Source: VGDP01 sp040905845
GTDB taxonomy: Bacteria; Pseudomonadota; Alphaproteobacteria; SP197
Assembly: GCA_040905845.1 (NCBI GenBank)
Contig: JBBDQV010000161.1
Coordinates: 1 to 64,000, forward strand
Direction of reading: 5' to 3'
Length of the DNA: 64,000 nucleotides
Notes under the pieces: model-generated
Told to the model about the DNA's origin: nothing
Database searches by the model: none
What the model saw: the letters and a program-made list of their open reading frames with translations, nothing else
Program-made: the position numbers and the translations under genes
In this document: piece after piece, positions 52,658 to 62,433 of the stretch
How the letters are laid out: every line of letters starts with the position of its first letter
Numbering within the stretch: position 1 is the first letter of the stretch

Positions 52658-53643
52658 GCCCGCCGCTGCTCTCGGTCCGCAACCTGTCGGTCGCGTTTCC
52701 GATCGGCGGCGGCGCGCCGTGGCGGCCCAGGCGCTCGCTGGTCGCGGTCGACGACGTGAGCTTCGAGCTCGGCGCCGGCGAGACCCTCGCCGTGGTCGGC
52801 GAATCCGGCTGCGGCAAGTCGACGCTGGGGCGCGCCATTCTGCGCCTGCTCGAGCCGACGACGGGCCACGTCGTCTGGCTCGGCGAGGACCTCGGTTTGC
52901 TCGACCCCGAGGGCCTGCGCGCGAAGCGGCGCGACCTCCAGATCATCTTCCAGGACCCGCTCGCCGCGCTCGACCCGCGCATGACCGTCGGCGACATCGT
53001 GGCCGAGCCGTTGGTCGCCTTCGACCCGTCGATGGCTCGCGCCGCGCGCCGCGCGCGCGTCGAGGACGCGCTGATGCTGGTCGGGCTCGGCCCCGAGATG
53101 ATCAACCGCTACCCGCACGAGTTCTCGGGCGGCCAGTGCCAGCGCATCGGCATCGCGCGCGCCATGGTGCTGAAGCCCCGCCTGATCGTGTGCGACGAGC
53201 CGGTCAGCGCCCTCGACGCCTCGATCCAGGCGCAGATCGTCAACCTGCTCCAGCGCCTGCAGCGCGACTTCGGGCTCGCGCTCCTGTTCATCTCGCACAA
53301 CCTCAGCGTCGTGCGCCACATCAGCCAGCGGGTCCTGGTGCTCTACCTCGGCCGCGTCGCCGAGCTCGCGCCGACCCAGGCGCTGTTCGCCCGGCCGCGC
53401 CACCCTTATACGCGCGCGCTGATCGCCGCAGTGCCGGTGCCCGATCCCGCGGTCGAGCGCGCCAAGCCGCGCCTCGTGCTCGGCGGCGAGGTGCCCTCGC
53501 CACTCGCGCCGCCCTCGGGCTGCGCGTTCCGCACCCGTTGCCCGATCGCGCGCCCGTCGTGCGCGGCGGCGCGCCCGGCGCTGGAACCCGCCGGCGCCGA
53601 CCACCTCGTCGCCTGCCCCCACTGGCGCGAGCCGACGGGTTAG
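52654..53643 (+). CDS. ABC transporter ATPase, DppF/OppF type
   Basis: A 329-residue ATP-binding protein and partner of the DppD-type ATPase. Walker A is GESGCGKSTLGRAIL (about residues 48-62), signature FSGGQCQRIGIARAM and Walker B PRLIVCDEPVSALDASI. The C-terminal cysteines are CAFRTRCPIARPSC. GTG 52654 overlaps the stop of the previous gene. The gene's end overlaps the convergent rhomboid gene by four bases (53640-53643). Confidence 0.94.
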   Translation: MSPPLLSVRNLSVAFPIGGGAPWRPRRSLVAVDDVSFELGAGETLAVVGESGCGKSTLGRAILRLLEPTTGHVVWLGEDLGLLDPEGLRAKRRDLQIIFQDPLAALDPRMTVGDIVAEPLVAFDPSMARAARRARVEDALMLVGLGPEMINRYPHEFSGGQCQRIGIARAMVLKPRLIVCDEPVSALDASIQAQIVNLLQRLQRDFGLALLFISHNLSVVRHISQRVLVLYLGRVAELAPTQALFARPRHPYTRALIAAVPVPDPAVERAKPRLVLGGEVPSPLAPPSGCAFRTRCPIARPSCAAARPALEPAGADHLVACPHWREPTG

Positions 53644-54539
53644 CGGTCGACGGTCCGTCTGGGTCTTCGCACGACGTGGCGTACGATCGGTCCGGCTGAA
53701 CCCTGCACGGTCGGCACGCGCGACCGGGCGGCGGCTGGCTCGGAGGCCTCTGCATACGAATGCGCTCCGCCCCAGGGGCCGGGGCGGGTTGGCGCGCCGG
53801 TACGGGCAGAACCGCTCGCCTTCCGGCGCCCGCCGCCGCCGCGGTTGAACAACATCACGCCCTTGGGCCGCAGCATGAGCAACAGCACGATGCCGGTGAG
53901 AAACCCCGCGACGTGCGCCGACCAGGCGACGCCGCCGGTCGGTATGTCCTCGGCGATGACGGCGTCACCCGCGGCCGCGAACGACTGGAACACGAACCAG
54001 AAGCCCAGGAACAGCCACGCCGGCACCTTGAAGGTGCGGAACAGGAACGGCGGCACGATCATGCGGATGCGCGCGAACGGATAGAGCAGAAGGTAGGCGC
54101 CCAGCACGCCCGAGATCGCGCCGCTGGCGCCGATCAAGGGCACGTCCGACGATGGGTTCAGCATGATGTACGCGGCCGTCGCCGCGACGCCCGCCACGAG
54201 GTAGAGGGCGACGAAGCGGCCGTGGCCCAGACGGTCCTCGACGTTGTTCCCGAAGATCCACAGGTAGAGCATGTTGCCGCCCAGGTGCAGCCAGCCCGCG
54301 TGCAGGAACATCATGGTCAAGAACGCCGCCTCGGGCGGGAAACCATCGAGATAGGGCGAACGGAGCGCAAGTTGGCCCGTGACGGCGGCGGGAACGACGC
54401 CGAACGCGACGAGGGCCGAATACTGGTCGATGAAGCTGAGGTCCGAGAGCCAAACAAACGCGCCGATGCACGCCGCGATCAGCCCGAGCGTCAGAATTGG
54501 CGCGCGGCTGGTCGGGTTGTCGTCGTGAATCGGGATCAT
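53640..54539 (-). CDS. Rhomboid-family intramembrane serine protease
   Basis: A 299-residue membrane protease with six or seven helices. The catalytic Ser is in LIGASGAISGVLGAYLLL (about residue 140) and the His in SAHVAGFLTGIVLLLML (about 209); the HLGGNMLYLWIFGNNVEDRL loop 1 with the conserved Asn is present. Periplasmic GFPPEAAFLTMMFLHAGWLH is typical. A basic cytoplasmic tail of about 70 residues follows. It shares four bases at its 3' end with the convergent ATPase gene. Its protein substrates are unknown. Confidence 0.9.
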   Translation of the reverse strand: MIPIHDDNPTSRAPILTLGLIAACIGAFVWLSDLSFIDQYSALVAFGVVPAAVTGQLALRSPYLDGFPPEAAFLTMMFLHAGWLHLGGNMLYLWIFGNNVEDRLGHGRFVALYLVAGVAATAAYIMLNPSSDVPLIGASGAISGVLGAYLLLYPFARIRMIVPPFLFRTFKVPAWLFLGFWFVFQSFAAAGDAVIAEDIPTGGVAWSAHVAGFLTGIVLLLMLRPKGVMLFNRGGGGRRKASGSARTGAPTRPGPWGGAHSYAEASEPAAARSRVPTVQGSAGPIVRHVVRRPRRTVDR

Positions 54540-54583
54540 GGCTCAGCGTAGCCCACCCCTCGCACCGTGTCCCCTGGCGCGAC

Positions 54584-55816
54584 TCATGCGGTGGCGAGGG
54601 TGGGCGCGGGCGATGGCCCCGGATCGCGGATCGTGAGCGCGATCGCCCCGGCCAGCGCGGCGAGCGCGAAGGCGATGATCCAGACCCAGACGTAGCGGGC
54701 GTAAAGGTCGTAGAGCACACCGGCCGCGAGCATGCCGACCGCCGCGCCAAGGCTGTGGCCGGTGAACAGCACGCCGAGCGCGAGCCCCATGACGCCGACG
54801 CCGAGCCGGCTCGCGACGATCCCGGCGATGACGGGGAAGACGGAGAAGTTCAGGAGTCCGAACATCGCGGCGAAGACGTAGAGCGCGGGCAGGCTGCCGG
54901 CGATGTCCATCAGCACGAGGAAGGAAAGCGCGCGCAGGAAGAAGATCGCGCCGAGCAGGCTCGGCCGGTGCACGCGGTCGACCAGCCAGCCGGCGAGGAT
55001 CATCCCGATCAGGTTGAACCCGGCGAGCACCGAGTACGCTTGGGCGCTTTCCAGCGGCACGAACCCGCACAGCGCCGCGTACGGGAACAGATGCGTCTCG
55101 ACCACGCCCGTGGTCGTGAAGCCGCACAGCGTGAAGCTCGCGAACAGCGCCCGGAACGCCTGGCTCGACGCCAGCCGCCCGAGCCGCTCGCGCAGGCCTT
55201 CATGGGCGTTGGCGTGATGCTGCCCGAGGGCACGGCGCCGGGTCGCGAACCAGACCGCCGGCATCAACCCGAGCGCCAGGATCGCCACGGCGCCGAACGG
55301 AGCGCCCCAGGCGATGGTTGCGAGCAACCAGGCCATGACCGGGATGAGCAGAAGCTGGCCCGCCGTGGACCCGGCGAGGGCGAGCCCGGTGGCGAGACCG
55401 CGCCGGGCGGTGAACCAAGCGGCGACGATCGCGGCGACGACGTGCTGCGCGACGAACCCGTAGCCGATGCCGCCGAGCAGGCCGAGCGCGAGCATGAGCT
55501 GCCAGGGTGCCTCGGCGGCGCGCGCGAGGAGCCCGGCGCCCGCGAGCGCGGCCAACCCGGTCAGCATCACCGGGCGCGCGCCGAACCGGTCGGCCAGGGC
55601 GCCGGCGAGGGGCGCGACCACGGCCATGACGACCAAGGCGATCGCGCCCGCGCTCGAGACGAAGGCGCGCGACCAGCCGAAGGCGTCCTCCCACGCCGTC
55701 ATGGTGAGGCCGAGCAGGGCGCGCGCGGTGAACGAGACCGCGAGCGCGGCGAAGCCGACCGCGACCACCAGCCAAGCGCGCGCGCCCGCCGATTCGGAAG
55801 GGGTTGAGGCGGTCAT
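54584..55816 (-). CDS. Major facilitator superfamily transporter
   Basis: A 410-residue membrane transporter with 12 predicted helices. The early ALLGLTMTAWEDAFGWSRAF and the loop between helices 2 and 3 (GALADRFGARPVMLTGLAAL) match the MFS signature GxxxDRxGxR, and VDRVHRPSLLGAIFFLRAL is the repeat in the second half. Long cytoplasmic loop ATRRRALGQHHANAHEGLRE lies between the two halves. Monocarboxylate or oxalate-type subfamilies are possible; the substrate is unknown. It stands alone next to a palindromic repeat. Confidence 0.88.
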   Translation of the reverse strand: MTASTPSESAGARAWLVVAVGFAALAVSFTARALLGLTMTAWEDAFGWSRAFVSSAGAIALVVMAVVAPLAGALADRFGARPVMLTGLAALAGAGLLARAAEAPWQLMLALGLLGGIGYGFVAQHVVAAIVAAWFTARRGLATGLALAGSTAGQLLLIPVMAWLLATIAWGAPFGAVAILALGLMPAVWFATRRRALGQHHANAHEGLRERLGRLASSQAFRALFASFTLCGFTTTGVVETHLFPYAALCGFVPLESAQAYSVLAGFNLIGMILAGWLVDRVHRPSLLGAIFFLRALSFLVLMDIAGSLPALYVFAAMFGLLNFSVFPVIAGIVASRLGVGVMGLALGVLFTGHSLGAAVGMLAAGVLYDLYARYVWVWIIAFALAALAGAIALTIRDPGPSPAPTLATA

Positions 55817-55848
55817 ACCGGAAAACCCACCTTCAGCCTCCTCGGCGT

Positions 55849-55955
55849 GTCATTCCCGGGCGCCGCGTGAGCGGCGAACCGGGAATCCAGGACGGCAACC
55901 CGGATGGTTGCCCTGGATGCCCGGTTCCGGCCTGCAGCCGGCCCGGGCATGACAA
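55849..55955. repeat. palindromic intergenic repeat
   Basis: A 107-base element with inverted ends: GTCATTCCCGGGC at the left and GCCCGGGCATGAC at the right. Inside are GCCGCGTGAGCGGC-like and CCGGCCTGCAGCCGG hairpins and ATCCAGG/CCTGGAT segments. Such 'CATTCCCGGGAATCCAG' type repeats are dispersed in several alphaproteobacteria. It lies between the MFS gene and the hydrolase trio. Confidence 0.7.
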
Positions 55956-55984
55956 CGATGGGTCAAGATCGAGTCTCGCCCGCA

Positions 55985-58009
55985 TTACACCAGTTTTCTC
56001 GGGACCTTGCTGATCCAGCTTCGGGCGAACACGCGGTGCTCGCCATCGAACGCGGCGAGATCGGCCTCGAGGAGGAAGTGCTCGGGCGTCGCGGAAAGCG
56101 CGGTCCGCGCCTCGATGCGCGGGCGCCAGCCGTCGTGCGCGAAGCCGAGCACGATATGATTCTCGTGGCGCGCGCTCGACGGGTCATGCTCGCCGATCAC
56201 GTAGCGCGTAGTCTTGCGGAACGCGGTCTCGACGCCGATCGCCTCCAGGCGCGTCACGCCCTCGTCACGCTCGATCGCATAGGTCGTTAGGCCGCTCGCC
56301 AGATCCTGCTCGATGGTCCGCTGCCGCTGCCCTTTGCGAACGATGGTCCGTTGACCGGCCGCCGCCATGACCGGCTCGGCGAAGGCGACCGTCGCGTCCT
56401 CGGGCCTGGGCGCACGCACGGGGAGCTCGAGCCGGCTCGCGCCCGCCGTCACGGTGAGCGATACCGGCTCGGGCGCCGGCCACACCATGGGCCAGTAGCT
56501 GGTCGATAGAGCGATCCTGATCCTGTGGCCGGGCGCAAAGGCGTGGCCGATGTCGTTGAGCCAGACGCGGACCTTCTCCGCCTTGCCAGGCCTGAGCTTG
56601 CGCGGCCGCGCGTGCCCGGCGCGATGGGTCAAGTTGAGGACGCCGAAACTGACGCGGGTCGAGGCGCCATCGGGCGCGACATCGCACATGCGCACGATCG
56701 CGTTGGCGACTGGCTTATTGGCGGCGATGACGAGTTCGACGACCGGGGCGCCGAGGATCTCGAGTCGCTCGGTCAGCGGCGCCGAATCGAACACCAGCGA
56801 TTTGCCGTCGTCCTCGCGCTGGTCCGAGGGCAGCTCGGGCGACAGCCCGCCGAGCCCGTATGGGCACCATTCGCCGCCGGCGAGCCCGGTCGTCTGCGGC
56901 GAAGCGACCACGCGCTCGACCTCGGCGCCCGCCCGCTCGCCGAGGCCGTCGCCGTTGAGATGATAGGTCCGTGGCGCGGCGTGCGGGCTCGGCCATTGGG
57001 GCTCGGCGACCCAGCGCCCGGGCCGCTCGTCATAGTGCGGCGCGGGCGCGATGCCGTCCTGGACGTAGGCGCGCAGCATGGGCTCGGCCATGATGCCGGT
57101 GGCATTGCCCTTGAGCCAATGATCCCACCAGCGCAGCCCTTCCTGGAGAAACCCGATCGCCGGGCCGGGCACGCCGTCGTAGGGGTACCTGTGGCCCCAC
57201 GGCCCGACGATGCCGAGCCGCGGCGCTCTCAGATTGGCGAGCAGGCGGAACACCGCGTTCGAGTAGCCGTCGGCCCAGCCGCCGACGGCCATGACCGCGC
57301 ACTCGATCGCGCCCCAGTCCTCGCACACCGAACCGTGCTGCCAAGTGCCGTCGCGATGGGGGTGGCGCAGCCATGACTCGAAATAGGGACGCACCGCGCC
57401 GAGCCGCTGCTGCCACATTGCCCGCCACGCGTTGCCGACCACGTGGCCGTCCGGCGGCCGCGCCATGATCGCGAAGAACGCCGAGCCCCAGTTGAGATTG
57501 TCGTTGAGCAGCGCGCCGCCCATGTAGTGTATGTCGTCGGCATACCGGTCATCGGTCGAGCACGCGGTGATGATCGCCTTGAGCGCGGGCGGCCGGCGCG
57601 CGGCCACTTGCAGCGCGTTGAAGCCACCCCACGAGATGCCGATCATGCCGACCGTGCCCGAGCACCACGGCTGGCGGCTGAGCCAGGCGATCGCCTCGAT
57701 CGCGTCGTCGTGCTCCTGCTTCGTGTATTCGTCGTGGATGACGCCTTCCGAATCGCCCGAGCCGCGAATATCCAGCCGCACGCACGCGTAGCCGTGCCCG
57801 GCCCAATAGCCATGCATCGGATCGTCGCCGAGCCGGGTGCCATCGCGCCGCCGGTAGGGGATGTACTCGAGGATGGCGGGGACGGGATCGCGCTCGGCGT
57901 CCTCGGGCAGCCAGACGCGCGCGGCGAGCCTGATGCCGTCGGACATCGGGATCCAGACGGTCTCAAGCTCGTGAACCTTGCGCGGGAAATCCGTCACCAC
58001 GCGTGCCAT
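55985..58009 (-). CDS. CocE/NonD-family hydrolase, copy 1
   Basis: A 674-residue hydrolase of the X-Pro dipeptidyl-peptidase/cocaine-esterase/cephalosporin-acylase group. The alpha/beta-hydrolase part has nucleophile IGISWGGFNALQ (Ser about 126), Asp in VGGWADGYSNAV and His in GPWGHRYPYDGVPGP. The C-terminal jelly-roll starts near residue 390 and holds VRVWLNDIGHAFAPGHRIRI and ALSTSYWPMVWPAPE. No signal peptide is seen, so it is cytoplasmic. ATG 58009 follows AAGGAGGACTC. It is the third gene of a leftward tandem trio. Confidence 0.9.
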   Translation of the reverse strand: MARVVTDFPRKVHELETVWIPMSDGIRLAARVWLPEDAERDPVPAILEYIPYRRRDGTRLGDDPMHGYWAGHGYACVRLDIRGSGDSEGVIHDEYTKQEHDDAIEAIAWLSRQPWCSGTVGMIGISWGGFNALQVAARRPPALKAIITACSTDDRYADDIHYMGGALLNDNLNWGSAFFAIMARPPDGHVVGNAWRAMWQQRLGAVRPYFESWLRHPHRDGTWQHGSVCEDWGAIECAVMAVGGWADGYSNAVFRLLANLRAPRLGIVGPWGHRYPYDGVPGPAIGFLQEGLRWWDHWLKGNATGIMAEPMLRAYVQDGIAPAPHYDERPGRWVAEPQWPSPHAAPRTYHLNGDGLGERAGAEVERVVASPQTTGLAGGEWCPYGLGGLSPELPSDQREDDGKSLVFDSAPLTERLEILGAPVVELVIAANKPVANAIVRMCDVAPDGASTRVSFGVLNLTHRAGHARPRKLRPGKAEKVRVWLNDIGHAFAPGHRIRIALSTSYWPMVWPAPEPVSLTVTAGASRLELPVRAPRPEDATVAFAEPVMAAAGQRTIVRKGQRQRTIEQDLASGLTTYAIERDEGVTRLEAIGVETAFRKTTRYVIGEHDPSSARHENHIVLGFAHDGWRPRIEARTALSATPEHFLLEADLAAFDGEHRVFARSWISKVPRKLV

Positions 58010-58028
58010 GAGTCCTCCTTGTGACGTG

Positions 58029-58153
58029 CCCGCTCGCCCTTCGAGACGGCGCTTCGCGTGGGGGCGGGGGGCAACCGCCCCCACGCCTCAGGGCGAGCGG
58101 AGTTTTCTTCCCGCTCGGCCTGAGGAGCCTGCGCAGCAGGCGTCTCGAAGGCC
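58029..58153. repeat. REP-like doublet between hydrolase copies 1 and 2
   Basis: Unit 1 (58029-58100) has CCGCTCGCCCTTCGAGACGG, an inner perfect 10-base stem (58058-58067 with 58075-58084) and CTCAGGGCGAGCGG. Unit 2 (58111-58153) is the inverted counterpart, with CCGCTCGGCCTGAGGAGCC and GTCTCGAAGG. Both share the CTTCGAGACG/CTCCTCA core with the pair at 41539-41663. Confidence 0.7.
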
Positions 58154-58191
58154 GACCATGTTCGGCACGTCAACGAGCATACGAATATGCC

Positions 58192-60216
58192 CTACACCAG
58201 GTCGCGCGGTATCCGCACGTCCCAGCGCTTCGACGCGATCTTCTTGTCGCCGTCGAAGGCGTCTAGCTCGCCCACCAGCAGGAACGCATCGCGCGTCGCG
58301 CGTACCTCGGTGCGCGCCGCGGTGCGCGTGCGCCAGCCGTCGCGCGCGTACTCGGTGGTGCGCCACATGGCGGTGGACGCCGACAGCGGGTCGTCGTCGC
58401 GAATCCTGAGCTCTTCCCCGGTCCAGTAACCGACCTCGAGGCCGATGCGCGTCATGCGATAGCGCCCGACGTCCTCCTGGACCCTGAGCACCGTTTCGCC
58501 GGTCAGCACGTCGCGCTCGATGGTGCGCCGGGAGACGCCGGGTTCGAGCGTCTCGCGTTCGACGCCCGGCGCGAGCTCGACCGACGGAAACGGGCGCAAC
58601 GCCGCGTCCTCGGCGCGCGGCAGGCGCTCGGGCAGCTCGAGCCGGCTCGCCCCGGCGGTGACGGTGAGCAGCACGGGCGCGGGCGCGGGCCACACCATCG
58701 GCCAGTACGCGCTCGACAGCGCGACGCGCAGGCGGTGCCCGGCGTCGATCCCGTAGGCGATATCGTTGAGCCGCACCCGCACGGTGACCCGCTGGCCCGG
58801 CACCATGGGCTTCAGGTCCTCGTGACCGTCGCGGTGACTGAGGTTGAGCACGCCGTAGCTGATGCGCGTCGTCGGGCCGTCGGGGGCGACGTCGCCGAGC
58901 CGCACCGCGACGAACCCGACCGGCTTGTCGATGGCGAGGTCGAGCGTGACGACGGGCGCGCCGAGGATCTCGATCCGCGCGGGCAGCGGCGCCGAATCGA
59001 AGACGAGCGAGCGGCCGTCGTCCTCGCGCTGGTCGGTCGGGAACTCGGGTCCGGTACCGCCGGTGCCGTAGGGGCACCATTCTCCCGCCGCGAGCCCGAC
59101 GGTCTGGGGCGATCGGGTCGCCAGCGCGACCTCGCGCCCCGGTCGCTGCTCGAGCCCGCCTTCGTTGAGGTGCCAGCGCAGCGTCCTGACGCTGGGGCTG
59201 GGCCAGCTCGGCTCCCCGACCCAGCGGCCGGGGCAGGTGTCGTAGAAGCCCTTGGCCGGCACCTTCTCCTGCATCCAGACGCGGTACATGGGCTCGCTCA
59301 TGATCCCCGTATCGCGCCCCTTGAGCCAGTAGTCCCACCAGCGCAAAGCCTCCTGCAGGAAGCCGATCGCGGGGCCGGGAATGGCGTTGTGTGGGAACTT
59401 GTGCGCCCACGGCCCGATCAGCCCGAGCCGCGGCACCTTCAGGTTCGCGAGCATGCGCGGGATCGCGTTGGAGTAGCCGTCGAGCCAGCCGCCGACGGCG
59501 AACACGGCGCATTGGATCGCGTCGTAGTCCTCGCACACCGAGCCGTGCTTCCAGAACGCGTCGCGCCGCTGGTGGCGCATCCAGTCCTCGATCGGAAAGG
59601 CGGCGGCGTCGAGCCGTTCCTGCCACATCGCGCGCCAACGCTCGCCGACCAGGGCGGGATCGGGCGCGCGCGGCAGCCAACCGAAGAACGTGGTGCCCCA
59701 GTCGAAGTTGTCGTTGAGCAGGCATCCGCCCATGTAGTGCATGTCGTCGGCGTAGCGATCGTCAGTCGAGCACGAGGTGATGATCGCCTTAAGCGCCCCC
59801 GGCCGGCGCGCGGCCACCTGGAGCGCGTTGAACCCACCCCACGAGTTGCCGATCATGCCGACCGCGCCGGTGCACCACGGCTGGGCCGCCAACCAGGCGA
59901 TCGCATCGACCGCGTCGTCGTGCTCCTGCTTCAGGTACTCGTCGACCATGGTGCCGTCGGACTCGCCCGAGCCGCGCATGTCGAGCCGGACGGTCGCGTA
60001 GCCGTACCCCGCCCAGTAGGGATGCATGGGCTCGTCGCGCAGCGCGGTGAAGTCGCGCTTGCGGTAGGGGATGTACTCGAGGATGACCGGGACGGGATCG
60101 GCCTCGGCGTCCTCGGGCAGCCACACTCGCGCCGCGAGCCTGGCCCCGTCGGGCATCGGCACCCACAGATTCTCGATCTCGCGCACCTTGCGCGGGAACG
60201 TGGTCACGATCCTCAT
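58192..60216 (-). CDS. CocE/NonD-family hydrolase, copy 2
   Basis: A 674-residue paralogue, the same length as copy 1. Nucleophile IGNSWGGFNALQ, Asp in VGGWLDGYSNAI and His in IGPWAHKFPHNAIPGP. C-terminal domain residues VTVRVRLNDIAYGIDAGHRL and LSSAYWPMVWPAP are conserved. N-terminal VREIENLWVPMPDGARLAAR is nearly the same as in its sisters. It starts 16 bases after the stop of copy 3 and so is cotranscribed with it; a REP doublet separates it from copy 1. Confidence 0.9.
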   Translation of the reverse strand: MRIVTTFPRKVREIENLWVPMPDGARLAARVWLPEDAEADPVPVILEYIPYRKRDFTALRDEPMHPYWAGYGYATVRLDMRGSGESDGTMVDEYLKQEHDDAVDAIAWLAAQPWCTGAVGMIGNSWGGFNALQVAARRPGALKAIITSCSTDDRYADDMHYMGGCLLNDNFDWGTTFFGWLPRAPDPALVGERWRAMWQERLDAAAFPIEDWMRHQRRDAFWKHGSVCEDYDAIQCAVFAVGGWLDGYSNAIPRMLANLKVPRLGLIGPWAHKFPHNAIPGPAIGFLQEALRWWDYWLKGRDTGIMSEPMYRVWMQEKVPAKGFYDTCPGRWVGEPSWPSPSVRTLRWHLNEGGLEQRPGREVALATRSPQTVGLAAGEWCPYGTGGTGPEFPTDQREDDGRSLVFDSAPLPARIEILGAPVVTLDLAIDKPVGFVAVRLGDVAPDGPTTRISYGVLNLSHRDGHEDLKPMVPGQRVTVRVRLNDIAYGIDAGHRLRVALSSAYWPMVWPAPAPVLLTVTAGASRLELPERLPRAEDAALRPFPSVELAPGVERETLEPGVSRRTIERDVLTGETVLRVQEDVGRYRMTRIGLEVGYWTGEELRIRDDDPLSASTAMWRTTEYARDGWRTRTAARTEVRATRDAFLLVGELDAFDGDKKIASKRWDVRIPRDLV

Positions 60217-60232
60217 GCGGGGTTCCCCGGGG

Positions 60233-62248
60233 TTAGACGTGATCGCGTGGAATGCGCCGCTCCTCGGAGCGGGCGTAGAAGCGCCGACCGCCGTCGAAGG
60301 CGTCGAGGTCGGCGTGGACGACGAAGGCATCGCGTGTCGCGGTCATGATCGTGCGCGATTCGTGCACGGCGTCCCAGTCGCCGCGCCGATAGGCGAAGCG
60401 GTAGACGACCTCGGCGCGCGCGCTCGTGGGGTCGTCGGGCCTGATCCGGAACGTCTCGGTCCGCCACGAGCCGTACTCGAGTCCGATGTCGTCGATACGC
60501 ACGCGGCCGAGGTCGAAGACGACCTCCACTTCGGACTCCCCAGTCGTTACGAGGCGACGGTTGACCTGATGCGCGCGACCCGGCTCGAGCACCGTCGCGT
60601 TCATCGGCGGCGCGTGCTCGGGCGGACCGAACGCGACCTTGGCGTCCTCGGGCCTGGGCGCGCGCACGGGCAGCTCGAGCGACGAGGCGCCGGCGAAAAC
60701 GGTCAGCGTCACCGGCTCGGGCATCGACCAGGCCATGGGCCAATAGGCGGTCGAGACGGCGACGCGAATACGGTGTCCGGCCGGGAACGTCTGGGCGATG
60801 TCGTTGAGCGGCACGCGCACGCGGGTGCGCCGGCCGGGGACGAGGGGCGCCGGGCTCTCGTGCCCGTCGCGGTGCGTGAGGTTGAGCAGCCCCCAGGTGA
60901 CCCGCGACGAGGAGCCGTCGGGCGCCACGTCGTTCAGCCTGACCGCGACCATGGCCACGGGCCGGTCGGCGGCGAGCTCGAGGGTGGCCACGGGCTGGCC
61001 CAGGATCTCGATCCGCTCGGTCAACGGGGCACCGTCGAACACGAGCGATCCCGCGTCGTCGATCCGCTGGTCGGTCGGCAGGTCGGTGCCGGTGCCATGC
61101 CCGCACCATTCACCCGCCGCCTGCCCGGTGTCCTCGGGCGAACGCAGGATGAGCGGCGCCTCCGGCCCCGCCGCACCGCCGAGGCCACGCTCGTTCAGCA
61201 CGAACGCGCGGCGGGTGATGCCGTCCTTGGGCGGCCACGCCGGCTCGGCGATCCAGCGCCCCGAGCGCTCCTCGTAGGCTGGTCTTGGCGGGTCCCAGTC
61301 CTGCATGAAGGCGCGCAGCATCGGCTCGTTCATGATCCCGGTGTCCTTGCCCTTGAGCCAATGGTCCCACCAACGCAGGCACTCCTGGAGGATGCCGACG
61401 GCGGGGCCCGGCGTGCCCTCGTAGCCCCAGAAGTGCGCCCACGCGCCGATGATCGCCTGGCGCGGCACCTTCAGGTGGGCGAGCAGGCGCGGGATCGCGT
61501 TGGTGTAGGAATCCGCCCAGCCGCCGAGCGCGAGCACCGGGCACTGGATCGCTTCGTAGTCCTCGCAAACGGAGCCGTGCTTCCAAGTGTCGTCGCGCCG
61601 CTGGTGGGCGAGCCAGTCGGCGAGGAACACGGGCAGGTTGGCGAGCCGCTCGCGCCACGCCGCGCGCCAGCCCGCGCCGACCACGTCCGGGTCGGGCGGC
61701 GCCGCCGCGCGACCCCACATGGTCGCGGCCCACGAGAAATTGTCGCCGAGCACGCAGCCGCCCATGAAGTGCACGTCGTCGGCGTAGCGGTCGTCGGTCG
61801 AGCACGAGGTGATGATCGCCTTCAGCGCGGGCGGTCGGCGCGCCGCGACCTGGAGCGAGTTGAACCCGCCCCACGAGATCCCCATCATGCCGACATTGCC
61901 GGTGCACCACGGCTCGCGGCTTAGCCAGGCGATGACCTCGAGCGCGTCGTCGTGCTCTTGCCTCGTATACTCGTCGCGCAGCAATCCTCCGGAGTCGCCG
62001 GAGCCACGAATGTCGACCCTCGCGCAGGCGTAGCCGTGGCCGGCGAAATAGCCGTGCTTGGGCTCGTCGCGCGCGCGCGTGCCGTCGCGCCGGCGATAGG
62101 GCACGTATTCCAGGATCGCCGGCACGGGGCGGCGCTCGGCGTCCTCGGGCAGCCAGATGCGCGCCGCCAGGCGAACGCCGTCGGCCATCGGAATCCACGC
62201 GGTTTCGATCGTGCGCACGCGGCACGGAAGCTGGCCGACGATCGTCAT
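60233..62248 (-). CDS. CocE/NonD-family hydrolase, copy 3
   Basis: A 671-residue paralogue and the first gene of the trio. Nucleophile MGISWGGFNSLQ, Asp in LGGWADSYTNAI and His in IGAWAHFWGYEGTPGP. C-terminal RVPLNDIAQTFPAGHRIRVA and AVSTAYWPMAW are conserved. The start ATG 62248 gives MTIVGQLPCRVRTIETAWIP, matching its sisters; an upstream Met at 62308 would add 20 residues. The 185-base region to the divergent binding-protein gene probably holds promoters for both directions. The three copies likely differ in amide or ester specificity. Confidence 0.9.
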   Translation of the reverse strand: MTIVGQLPCRVRTIETAWIPMADGVRLAARIWLPEDAERRPVPAILEYVPYRRRDGTRARDEPKHGYFAGHGYACARVDIRGSGDSGGLLRDEYTRQEHDDALEVIAWLSREPWCTGNVGMMGISWGGFNSLQVAARRPPALKAIITSCSTDDRYADDVHFMGGCVLGDNFSWAATMWGRAAAPPDPDVVGAGWRAAWRERLANLPVFLADWLAHQRRDDTWKHGSVCEDYEAIQCPVLALGGWADSYTNAIPRLLAHLKVPRQAIIGAWAHFWGYEGTPGPAVGILQECLRWWDHWLKGKDTGIMNEPMLRAFMQDWDPPRPAYEERSGRWIAEPAWPPKDGITRRAFVLNERGLGGAAGPEAPLILRSPEDTGQAAGEWCGHGTGTDLPTDQRIDDAGSLVFDGAPLTERIEILGQPVATLELAADRPVAMVAVRLNDVAPDGSSSRVTWGLLNLTHRDGHESPAPLVPGRRTRVRVPLNDIAQTFPAGHRIRVAVSTAYWPMAWSMPEPVTLTVFAGASSLELPVRAPRPEDAKVAFGPPEHAPPMNATVLEPGRAHQVNRRLVTTGESEVEVVFDLGRVRIDDIGLEYGSWRTETFRIRPDDPTSARAEVVYRFAYRRGDWDAVHESRTIMTATRDAFVVHADLDAFDGGRRFYARSEERRIPRDHV

Positions 62249-62433
62249 AAGGTCGCCCTCGAACCGAGGCGCGATCATGGGCGGGTGGGCGGCGAGCGTC
62301 AATCGCAAGGGCGATTTGCATACAGGATGCGCCCTTGCGGGCCGGGCCGGCGCCGGCCTACGATTCCTCGCAGAACGGGCCGCGCCGCCGGCCGCAGTGG
62401 GCGTCGCCGGCGTCGGCCCTTCGGAGGATGCCC

